DNA of 5,631 nt from Chloroflexota bacterium (GCA_030691665.1 JAUYDU010000389.1:1-5631), one strand, 5' to 3'. Shown: positions 1-4,237, numbered from the stretch's first letter. The notes: a model not told the origin generated them from the sequence alone. Numbers and translations: made by a program.

Positions 1-160
1 CCTTGGTGGTGGGGTCGCTGGCGCCCACTCCGTAGACCAGGGAGTCGCCCAGGGCCACGTACAGGGGCGAGCTCTCGCCCTCAGCGGAATGGGCGCTGCC
101 TAGAACGGACGTGACGAGAACGAAGAGAAGAGCAACGGCCAGGAGGGGAAGCTTTCTCAT
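1..160 (-). CDS. Secreted SGNH/GDSL hydrolase, N-terminal part (cut by window edge)
   Basis: The 53 codons visible begin with ATG at 158-160 and run off the left edge, so only the N-terminus can be judged. Residues 1-3 are MRK, followed by a hydrophobic stretch to about residue 20 and a likely signal peptidase I site near residues 23-26 (GSA or HSA). The mature protein starts with an acidic, serine-containing spacer and then YVALGDSLVYGVGASD at residues 34-49. This is block I of the SGNH/GDSL esterase family, with the nucleophile serine at residue 40 in the GDS motif. The family hydrolyses ester bonds in lipids, acylated sugars or cell-wall acyl groups; the substrate cannot be told here. The remaining blocks (Gly, Asn, Asp-x-x-His) lie outside the window. 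No Shine-Dalgarno sequence precedes the ATG, and a TATAAT box sits 7 bases upstream, which suggests a leaderless mRNA. An exported location fits the neighbouring cell-wall peptidase. Confidence 0.85.
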   Translation of the reverse strand, partial: MRKLPLLAVALLFVLVTSVLGSAHSAEGESSPLYVALGDSLVYGVGASDPTTK

Positions 161-167
161 GGGGGCT

Positions 168-173
168 ATTATA
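168..173 (-). promoter_or_regulatory. TATAAT -10 box of the GDSL hydrolase, leaderless spacing
   Basis: A perfect TATAAT on the minus strand ends 7 bases before the A of the hydrolase ATG, so the expected transcription start coincides with the start codon. No recognisable -35 hexamer is found at 16-18 bp, and the preceding bases are not an extended -10. The box overlaps the TAA stop of the transposase remnant. Seen: the hexamer and the spacing. Inferred: leaderless expression. Confidence 0.5.
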
Positions 174-342
174 CGGAGGGGGCAGGATCAGCGCTAGCCC
201 GTGTACTCGTCCAGTACATACCGTACACTTGGCTCCTTTCTAGGGCTAGGAATTGCTGGTAGAATGCCTTGAGTGTTTGGCAGCCGAGGGCCTGGTGGGG
301 ACGGTAGCAGTCGTGAACTTCCTCCCAGGCCTTCAGCCGATG
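169..342 (-). pseudogene. C-terminal remnant of a DDE (IS3/IS481-like) transposase
   Basis: On the minus strand a frame of about 57 codons ends at TAA (169-171). Its first half reads HRLKAWEEVHDCYRPHQALG, followed by CQTLKAFYQQFLALER. The pattern W..v...YRPHQALG..T...FY is the hallmark of the integrase-core C-terminus in IS3- and IS481-type transposases, where YN..RPHqaLgg.TP..fy is usual. The expected Asn after Tyr is absent and TP has become TL, which fits decay. There is no start codon and no DDE catalytic core. The frame is cut upstream by the 59-bp palindromic element at 341-399, which brings an in-frame TAA. The tail after ALER is rich in GTAC palindromes and may be former IS end rather than protein. 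The remnant separates the M23 peptidase from the GDSL hydrolase. Family membership is recognised by motif only, so IS481 versus IS3 is left open. Confidence 0.72.
201..228. repeat. GTAC-rich palindrome cluster, possible old IS end
   Basis: TGTACT (202-207) and AGTACA (213-218) form a perfect 6-bp inverted repeat around CGTCC. GTGTAC (201-206) and GTACAC (223-228) form a second, wider one. Three GTAC tetramers occur in 28 bases, just downstream of the recognisable transposase C-terminus, where an IS terminal repeat would be expected. Another TGTACA lies at 464-469. Assigning these as IS ends is inference. Confidence 0.3.
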
Positions 343-399
343 TAGCGGAGGCCTTTAGGCCTCCATGTATGCCGTGGCGACCGAAAGGTCGCCGCTACA
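341..399. repeat. 59-bp double-hairpin intergenic element (REP/MITE-like)
   Basis: The element begins TGTAGCGG (341-348) and ends CCGCTACA (392-399), a perfect 8-bp terminal inverted repeat. Inside are two hairpins: GGAGGCC (347-353)/GGCCTCC (358-364) with a TTTA loop, and GGCGACC (376-382)/GGTCGCC (387-393) with a GAAA loop. The termini plus two internal hairpins resemble REP/BIME-like or small non-autonomous mobile repeats. It directly abuts the transposase remnant at 340, so it probably inserted into, or arose at the edge of, that remnant. Whether it is a dispersed family cannot be known from one copy. Confidence 0.6.
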
Positions 400-444
400 T
401 TTGATTCTGGGTCCCCGGCCCTAAAGTCCGCCAGCGGCTCAAGC

Positions 445-463
445 CCCCTGCTCGTCGCAGGGG
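445..463. other. Small hairpin in the gene-free stretch (400-591)
   Basis: CCCCTGC (445-451) and GCAGGGG (457-463) form a perfect 7-bp stem with a 5-base loop, next to the palindrome TGTACA at 464-469. No U-tract follows on either strand. Apart from this and the hairpins at 525-583, I see nothing coding in 400-591. Confidence 0.35.
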
Positions 464-524
464 TGTACAGGATCTATCTGAACGAGCTCAGTCCAGGCGG
501 AGGGGGCTTCTGGGGGACAGGTTC

Positions 525-583
525 GCCGCTTGTCTAAGGCCACAAGGCGGCATCATGAACGGGATCGCTCCCGACACGTCGGG
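525..583 (-). other. Two hairpins just downstream of the M23 peptidase
   Basis: CCCGAC (570-575)/GTCGGG (578-583) starts 8 bases after the peptidase stop codon. GCCGCTTGT (525-533)/ACAAGGCGGC (542-551) forms a 9-bp stem with one bulged G. Neither is followed by a U-run on the minus strand, so these are not typical intrinsic terminators. They may protect the mRNA 3' end or precede Rho-dependent termination. Confidence 0.3.
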
Positions 584-591
584 GCTGGTAT

Positions 592-1836
592 CTAGGGGAG
601 ATAGTCCAGGGGGTCGAGGTAGGCCCCGCCCTGCTTCACCTCGAAGTGGAGGTGGGTGCCGGTGCAGTAGCCGGTGCAGCCGGCGGCTCCGACAGCCTCG
701 CCCTGGCTGACCCACTGCCCCTGCTCGACGTAGATATCGGAGAGGTGGGCGTAGTCGGTTTCGTAGCCATTATCATGGCGGATGACCACGTGGTAGCCCA
801 ATCCATAGCTATCGTAGGCGGCGAGGACGACCTGGCCGGGAGCCGCCGCCGCGATGGCGGAGCCGTAGCCGTTGTAGAGGTCGATGTCCAGGCCACTGTG
901 GTAGGTGCCGCCGCCTCTGGGGGCACCGAAGTACTCGCTGATGGGGCCCGTCGCTGGCCAGATGAAGCCGCTGACCAGTGTGACGCCCGGCGGGGGAGAT
1001 GTGAAATCGGAGTCGTCGCTGGAAACGTCGTCGGGGGCAGAGGCGGCGAAGACGGGCTGGGGGGTGGTGGCTGGCGAGGGCGGCGCTGGCGGCTGGGCGC
1101 CGGGCAGGAGGAGGACGGCCCCCTCCCGAATGGTGTCTGGGTCGCTGATCTCGTTGGCGGAAACGCCGACGACGTCCGGAGGCTCCACCTGATAGAGATC
1201 GGCAACGTCCAGAAGAGTATCGCCCAGCTTCATGGTGTAGAGGATGCCGTCGCGAGTGGGGATGATCAATTCCTGGCCCAGCACCAGCATATCAGGGTCG
1301 TTCTTGACGTCAGGGTTGTTCCAGAGGACGGAATCCATGTCCAGGCCATAGCGGCGGGCGATGGCGGCCACGGTATCGCCTTGCTGAACGATATGGGTGC
1401 GGAAGGCCGGCTCCGGCTCGGGAGCTGGTTTGGGAGCGGGTTCCGTGGACTGGACGGGCTCGGGCGGTTTGGCGGGCTCTTCGGCCAGCGGGTTGGGTGA
1501 TGGCAGCTCGGCCGCCAGGGCATCGGGGGTACGGAAACCCATCTCGGTGGTGATCAGGGGAACAGCGCGCAGGTAGCCATCGCGGAAGGATCTAGTGGCG
1601 GCCTGTTGGACAGGAGAAGCCGGCTGCTGGGAGGCGAGGTTGCCCTGGATGATAGAGCGAGAGCCTGGCAAAACTGCCAGGAGAGTGGCGATGATAATAG
1701 TGGCCAGTACTACCGCGTGTAGATAGTACCTTCGGTGGCTGCTTATTGGGTGAGATTGAGCCGCGGTGTTGCGCTTGTTGCTTCGGCCCGTCGCACCGGG
1801 AACACCCCGCCGACGGGAGGTAAGCTTACGTCTAAT
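592..1836 (-). CDS. Membrane-anchored LysM-LysM-M23 peptidoglycan peptidase
   Basis: About 414 residues if read from ATT at 1834-1836. Residues 2-38 are basic (many Arg/Lys) and 39-58 form a hydrophobic helix (around HAVVLATIIIATLLAVL), a signal anchor or signal peptide. A Pro/Glu-rich linker leads to two LysM domains at about 148-193 and 198-245, then a Pro/Ser/Asp linker and an M23 domain at about 291-414. All M23 residues are present: zinc ligands H313 and D317 (HSGLD) and H397 of HLH, with catalytic H364 and H395. C387 and C391 may form a disulfide. M23 enzymes cut peptidoglycan cross-links outside the membrane; some act only as regulators, but the intact site suggests an active enzyme. 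Start choice: the first ordinary codon is TTG at 1671, which has no Shine-Dalgarno and would delete the membrane segment. The frame is open back to TAG at 1852-1854 with no ATG, GTG or TTG. ATT at 1836 follows GGAGGT by 5 bases. A sequencing frameshift is the alternative. Confidence 0.9.
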   Translation of the reverse strand: MRRKLTSRRRGVPGATGRSNKRNTAAQSHPISSHRRYYLHAVVLATIIIATLLAVLPGSRSIIQGNLASQQPASPVQQAATRSFRDGYLRAVPLITTEMGFRTPDALAAELPSPNPLAEEPAKPPEPVQSTEPAPKPAPEPEPAFRTHIVQQGDTVAAIARRYGLDMDSVLWNNPDVKNDPDMLVLGQELIIPTRDGILYTMKLGDTLLDVADLYQVEPPDVVGVSANEISDPDTIREGAVLLLPGAQPPAPPSPATTPQPVFAASAPDDVSSDDSDFTSPPPGVTLVSGFIWPATGPISEYFGAPRGGGTYHSGLDIDLYNGYGSAIAAAAPGQVVLAAYDSYGLGYHVVIRHDNGYETDYAHLSDIYVEQGQWVSQGEAVGAAGCTGYCTGTHLHFEVKQGGAYLDPLDYLP

Positions 1837-1841
1837 AACGA

Positions 1842-1847
1842 ACCTCC
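1842..1847 (-). promoter_or_regulatory. GGAGGT ribosome binding site deciding the M23 peptidase start
   Basis: GGAGGT on the minus strand lies 5 bases before the in-frame ATT at 1834-1836. It is the only strong Shine-Dalgarno match between the in-frame stop (1852-1854) and the TTG at 1671. It supports starting the peptidase upstream of its membrane segment. Confidence 0.5.
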
Positions 1848-1849
1848 GC

Positions 1850-1868
1850 CGCTAAAGGCCCCTTAGCG
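1850..1868 (-). promoter_or_regulatory. Leader hairpin before the peptidase ribosome site
   Basis: CGCTAAAGG and CCTTAGCG (with one wobble or bulge) fold into a stem of about 8 bp with a tiny loop. It ends 2 bases before the GGAGGT at 1842-1847. It contains the stop codon of the three-codon ORF at 1863-1874, so a ribosome translating that ORF would disrupt it. Confidence 0.35.
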
Positions 1869-1874
1869 ACTCAC
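1863..1874 (-). other. Three-codon upstream ORF (GTG AGT CGC TAA) with its own ribosome site
   Basis: GTG at 1872-1874 is followed by AGT, CGC and TAA. GGAGG (1880-1884) sits 5 bases upstream, an ideal spacing, and a second in-frame GTG lies immediately before. The stop is 26 bases upstream of the proposed peptidase ATT. It could be a minimal regulatory ORF or a chance match; the sequence cannot decide. Confidence 0.25.
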
Positions 1875-1895
1875 CACCACCTCCGCCCTTCTTCC

Positions 1896-1942
1896 TTGCC
1901 CCTACAGGCGGGGGCCAGCCCCGCCCCTACGAGCAGGGGCAA
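1896..1942. repeat. GC-rich nested palindrome with GCCCCTAC direct repeats
   Basis: TTGCCCCT (1896-1903) pairs with AGGGGCAA (1935-1942), and inside GGCGGGG (1907-1913) pairs with CCCCGCC (1919-1925). GCCCCTAC occurs twice in direct orientation (1898-1905 and 1923-1930). The architecture is like the 59-bp element at 341-399, with similar GTAG-G/C-rich ends, suggesting a related class of intergenic repeats. It lies in the 5' leader of the peptidase transcript and would fold in the RNA. Confidence 0.5.
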
Positions 1943-1963
1943 TGCCAAGGTACCTTAAGGTTT

Positions 1964-1987
1964 TTGACATTATACACGATGTGTCAA
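1964..1987. promoter_or_regulatory. Possible operator palindrome over the peptidase -10
   Basis: TTGACA (1964-1969) and TGTCAA (1982-1987) form a perfect 6-bp inverted repeat with a 12-bp spacer covering the TATAAT box. The 18-bp centre spacing fits a dimeric repressor on one face of DNA. No matching regulator gene is in the window, so this is a candidate only. Confidence 0.35.
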
Positions 1988-1999
1988 CCCCCCCGTCAA
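1969..1999 (-). promoter_or_regulatory. Promoter of the M23 peptidase gene
   Basis: TATAAT on the minus strand at 1969-1974 is preceded by TTGACG at 1994-1999 with a 19-bp spacer. A second TTGACA lies within the spacer, too close to act as -35. The predicted start near 1962 gives a leader of about 125 bases to the proposed ATT start. The peptidase is therefore likely transcribed separately from rho, whose stop is 115 bases upstream. Confidence 0.55.
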
Positions 2000-2086
2000 A
2001 TTTCATACCTACGCCAGGATTTCAGTAGTTTACGGGAGGCGCCGAGGGATGGAGCAAGGGGCGCCTGGGCTGGGGGCGAACGAGGC

Positions 2087-2111
2087 TCCGCCAGGGGCGG
2101 GCGCAGGCGGA
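2087..2111 (-). other. Hairpin immediately downstream of rho
   Basis: TCCGCC (2087-2092) and GGCGGA (2106-2111) form a 6-bp stem whose edge touches the rho stop codon; CCGCC/GGCGG (2088-2092/2096-2100) is an alternative tighter stem. No U-tract follows on the minus strand, so it is not a classical intrinsic terminator. Confidence 0.3.
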
Positions 2112-2113
2112 TT

Positions 2114-3379
2114 CTAGATGGCGTCCTTGAGGGTGGCCACGAACTCGGCGTTGGTCTTGGTCTTACTCAGGCGATCGAGGACGAGCTCCGTGGCCTCGGT
2201 GGAGCCGCCGGCCTGGGCACCAACCAGAGCGAGCATGCGCCGCAGGAGGAGAACCTGCTTGCCGGTCTCGGCGTCGAGGAGGAGGTCATCGCGGCGGGTG
2301 CTGCTGCGCTGAACGTCGATGGCGGGGAAGATGCGCTTCTCGGCGAGACGGCGGTCGAGGTGCAGCTCCATGTTGCCTGTGCCCTTGAACTCCTCGTAGA
2401 TCACCTCGTCCATGCGGCTACCGGTGTCGACGAGGCAGGTGGCGAGCATCGTGAGGCTGCCGCCCTCCTCCATATTGCGAGCGGCCCCGAAGAAGCGCTT
2501 GGGAGGGTAGAGGGCGACGGGGTCGATACCGCCGGAGAGGGTGCGTCCGCTGGGAGGGAGGGCGAGGTTGTAGGCGCGGGTGAGGCGGGTGATGCCGTCG
2601 AGGAGGACGAGGACGTGCTTGCCGCACTCCACCAGGCGCTTGGCTCGCTCGAGGCCCATCTCGGCGACGCGGGTCTGGTCCTCGACGGCATCGTCGAACG
2701 TGGCGGCGATGACCTCGGCCTCCAGCACCGACCGCCGCCAATCGGTGACCTCCTCCGGCCGCTCACCGATGAGCAGGACCATGAGGTGGATGTCTTCGTA
2801 GTTGGTGACGGCCGCCGCAGCGATGCTCTTGAGGAGCATAGTCTTGCCGGCCTTGGGGGGCGAGACGATGAGGCCACGCTGGCCGCGACCGATGGGGGCG
2901 ACGAGGTTCACCAGGCGGGCCGCCAAGGAGGAGGAATTGGTCTCCAGATTGATCATTTGGTTGGGGAAGATGGGGGTCAGGGAGCCGAAGTGGGGGCGGG
3001 CTTGGGCGACCTCGGGGTCGACGCTGTTGACCGCCTCCACCCGCAGGAGGCCGTAGTACTTCTCGCTGTCCTTGGGCGGCCGCACCTGGCCGGTAACGTA
3101 GTCGCCGGTGCGCAGGCCAAAGCGGCGGATCTGGGATTGGGAGACGTAGACGTCGCCAGCGCCGGGGCGGAGGCCGTCGCCCCGCAGGAATCCGTAGCCC
3201 TCGTCCGTTATCTCCAGGATGCCGCCGGCCAGGAGGTTGCCCTGCTGTTCGGCACGGGCCTGGAGGATGCGAAAGACGAGGTCCTGCTTTCTGAGCCCGG
3301 TGTGGCCAGTAATGCCCAGGTCTTTGGCCACGTCCATGAGCTCCTCACGGGTTTTGGCCTCAAGCTCGGCCAGGTTCAT
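2114..3379 (-). CDS. rho: Transcription termination factor Rho
   Basis: 421 residues from ATG at 3379, close to the 419 of E. coli Rho. Rho is a hexameric RNA-dependent ATPase that loads on C-rich RNA, translocates 5' to 3' and releases RNA polymerase. Residues 1-45 are the small helical N-terminal domain. About 48-125 form the cold-shock-type RNA-binding domain, with GYGFLRG and DVYVSQSQIRRFGLRTGD. The RecA-like motor follows: Walker A SPPKAGKT at 173-180, catalytic-glutamate region GERPEEVTD at 205-213, Walker B LVLLDGITR at 257-265, Q-loop SGGIDPVALYPPKRFFGAAR near 282-301 and R-loop FKGTGNMELHLDRR at 331-344. No long N-terminal insertion is present. The start is fixed by AGGAG 6 bases upstream; a 20-residue extension from GTG at 3439 lies in the leader and is not Rho-like. 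Odd: glycine replaces the usual Asp and Ser at residues 205 and 262. The gene follows tal, as in other bacteria, but has its own promoter. Confidence 0.98.
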   Translation of the reverse strand: MNLAELEAKTREELMDVAKDLGITGHTGLRKQDLVFRILQARAEQQGNLLAGGILEITDEGYGFLRGDGLRPGAGDVYVSQSQIRRFGLRTGDYVTGQVRPPKDSEKYYGLLRVEAVNSVDPEVAQARPHFGSLTPIFPNQMINLETNSSSLAARLVNLVAPIGRGQRGLIVSPPKAGKTMLLKSIAAAAVTNYEDIHLMVLLIGERPEEVTDWRRSVLEAEVIAATFDDAVEDQTRVAEMGLERAKRLVECGKHVLVLLDGITRLTRAYNLALPPSGRTLSGGIDPVALYPPKRFFGAARNMEEGGSLTMLATCLVDTGSRMDEVIYEEFKGTGNMELHLDRRLAEKRIFPAIDVQRSSTRRDDLLLDAETGKQVLLLRRMLALVGAQAGGSTEATELVLDRLSKTKTNAEFVATLKDAI

Positions 3380-3385
3380 GGTGGT

Positions 3386-3390
3386 CTCCT
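3386..3390 (-). promoter_or_regulatory. Ribosome binding site of rho
   Basis: AGGAG on the minus strand lies 6 bases before ATG at 3377-3379. It settles the start at the MNLAELEAKT residues, matching the N-terminus of the Rho family, over the upstream in-frame GTG at 3439. Confidence 0.75.
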
Positions 3391-3459
3391 GTGTGGTTTG
3401 GTTTGGTGCCCAGCGACTAAGGCATGGGGAATGGGACACGGTGCGAAAGAGGCACTATT

Positions 3460-3488
3460 AGGATAGCGCAAGTTGGGTCAGGGGTCAA
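3460..3488 (-). promoter_or_regulatory. Sigma-A-like promoter of rho
   Basis: TTGACC (3483-3488) and TATCCT (3460-3465) are separated by exactly 17 bp on the minus strand. The -35 overlaps the tal stop codon (3485-3487). The predicted start near 3453 leaves a leader of about 74 bases. Rho can thus be transcribed independently of pyrG-tal, though readthrough from tal remains possible. Confidence 0.6.
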
Positions 3489-3494
3489 GGGTCA
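3474..3494. repeat. Three tandem NGGGTCA heptamers at the tal stop / rho -35
   Basis: On the plus strand TGGGTCA, GGGGTCA and AGGGTCA follow each other without a gap. They cover the last codons of tal and supply the rho -35 (TTGACC on the minus strand). They may be a slippage product or a binding-site array. Confidence 0.45.
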
Positions 3495-4162
3495 TGGCGC
3501 GGCTCTAGCAAGCGTTGGCCCTCGGCTTTGGCTGCGTCGGCGAGGAAGCGTTCGATGCCGGTGTCGGTAAGGGGATGGCGAAGCATGGCCATGAGGATGG
3601 CGTAGGGGACGGTGGCGATGTGGGCGCCGGCCTGCGCGGCCTGGGTCACGTGGCGGGGATGACGCAGGCTGGCGGCGATCACCTGGGCCGGTAGGTGGTA
3701 GCGGTCGAAGATCTCCACCGCCTCGGCCACCACGATCATGCCGTCCTGTCCCACGTCGTCCAGGCGGCCAACGAAGGGGCTGACGTAGGTGGCGCCCACG
3801 TGGGCGGCCAGGAGGGCCTGGTTGGCCGAGAAGATGAGGGTCATGTTGACCTTCACACCCTCCTTGGCCAGGCGGGAAGTGGCCTCCAGGCCGACCTCGT
3901 CGATGGGTATCTTGACCACCACGTTGGGATGCCAGGAGGCGATGCGGCGCGCCTCCTCCACCAGGCCGTCGACCTCGCGGGAGGTGGCTTCGGCGGAGAT
4001 GGGGCCGTCGACGATGGCGGCGATCTCCATGACGACGTCGCGGTAGTTGCCGCCGCCGGCCTTGGCCCACAGACTGGGGTTGGTGGTGACGCCGGAGATG
4101 ACCCCCAGCTTGGCCGCCGCGCGGATCTCGTCGACGCTGGCCGTGTCCAGGAACAGTCGCAT
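3485..4162 (-). CDS. tal: TalC-type transaldolase
   Basis: 225 residues from ATG at 4162, within the usual 210-230 of the short TalC/FSA class. Transaldolase moves a dihydroxyacetone unit between sugar phosphates (sedoheptulose-7-phosphate and glyceraldehyde-3-phosphate to erythrose-4-phosphate and fructose-6-phosphate) in the cytoplasmic pentose phosphate pathway. Motifs: MRLFLDTA with Asp6, GVTTNPSL at 24-31, Schiff-base Lys84 in VVVKIPI, TLIFSANQALLAA at 108-120 and YVSPFVGRLDD at 127-137. Glu58 (ISAEAT) and Phe130 (SPFVG) are the transaldolase residues; fructose-6-phosphate aldolase has Gln and Tyr there, so FSA activity is less likely. Start: an in-frame GTG at 4168 adds two residues, but the GGCGGA ribosome site is only 1 base from it and 7 from the ATG, and MRLFLD fits the family. 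It lies 75 bases after pyrG and probably shares its transcript. Confidence 0.95.
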   Translation of the reverse strand: MRLFLDTASVDEIRAAAKLGVISGVTTNPSLWAKAGGGNYRDVVMEIAAIVDGPISAEATSREVDGLVEEARRIASWHPNVVVKIPIDEVGLEATSRLAKEGVKVNMTLIFSANQALLAAHVGATYVSPFVGRLDDVGQDGMIVVAEAVEIFDRYHLPAQVIAASLRHPRHVTQAAQAGAHIATVPYAILMAMLRHPLTDTGIERFLADAAKAEGQRLLEPRHDP

Positions 4163-4169
4163 GCTCACA

Positions 4170-4194
4170 TCCGCCAGAGGCGGACAGGTCCGCC
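4170..4194 (-). promoter_or_regulatory. Mutually exclusive hairpins at the tal ribosome site
   Basis: GGCGGAC (4179-4185) pairs perfectly with GTCCGCC (4188-4194), but its GGCGGA part also pairs with TCCGCC (4170-4175). On the mRNA the last arm, GGCGGA, is the Shine-Dalgarno-like element 7 bases before the tal ATG. One fold hides it and the other frees it. The structure is seen in the sequence; a regulatory switch is inferred. Confidence 0.4.
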
Positions 4195-4208
4195 AGATCG
4201 AATTGTAA

Positions 4209-4234
4209 CTGCTTTCAGGCCTGCGGGAAAGCAG
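4209..4234 (-). other. Perfect 8-bp hairpin after pyrG
   Basis: CTGCTTTC (4209-4216) and GAAAGCAG (4227-4234) flank a 10-base loop with an inner palindrome CAGGCCTG-like core. It starts 3 bases after the pyrG stop. The sequence after it on the minus strand is TTACAATT, not a U-run, so it is at best a weak terminator, more likely an mRNA 3' stabiliser or attenuator between pyrG and tal. Confidence 0.4.
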
Positions 4235-4237
4235 GGC

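Noticed and set aside
400..535. Plus-strand frame encoding GVYRIYLNELSP near 460-500
   Set aside because: The frame ends at TAA near 534-537, has no family I recognise and no ribosome site; it may be former IS DNA but I cannot support a gene.
488..715. Minus-strand open frame of 75 codons at the end of the M23 gene
   Set aside because: It overlaps the peptidase C-terminus in another frame, and its Arg/Pro-rich composition is a shadow. The non-overlapping part holds only hairpins.
646..1500. Plus-strand open frame of about 284 codons opposite the M23 peptidase
   Set aside because: Gly/Val/Asp-rich shadow of the minus-strand gene; no domain, and no ribosome site that stands out.
2038..2065. 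GGCGCC pair (2038-2043 and 2060-2065) as a rho terminator
   Set aside because: The stem is only 6 bp with a long loop, each arm is self-palindromic and no U-tract follows, so a terminator call is not justified.
3417..3425. ATG CCT TAG mini-ORF in the rho leader
   Set aside because: No ribosome binding site precedes it (the upstream bases are C-rich); chance occurrence is likely.
3380..3439. 20-residue N-terminal extension of Rho from GTG at 3439
   Set aside because: It lies in the leader after the predicted transcription start, has no Shine-Dalgarno and does not resemble Rho, whereas ATG 3379 has AGGAG at 6 bases.
1964..3466. Plus-strand open frame of about 500 codons across the rho gene
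   Set aside because: It is exactly antisense to rho, which has all family motifs on the minus strand. The product is low-complexity Gly/Ala/Glu/Asp text typical of the reverse frame of a GC-rich gene.
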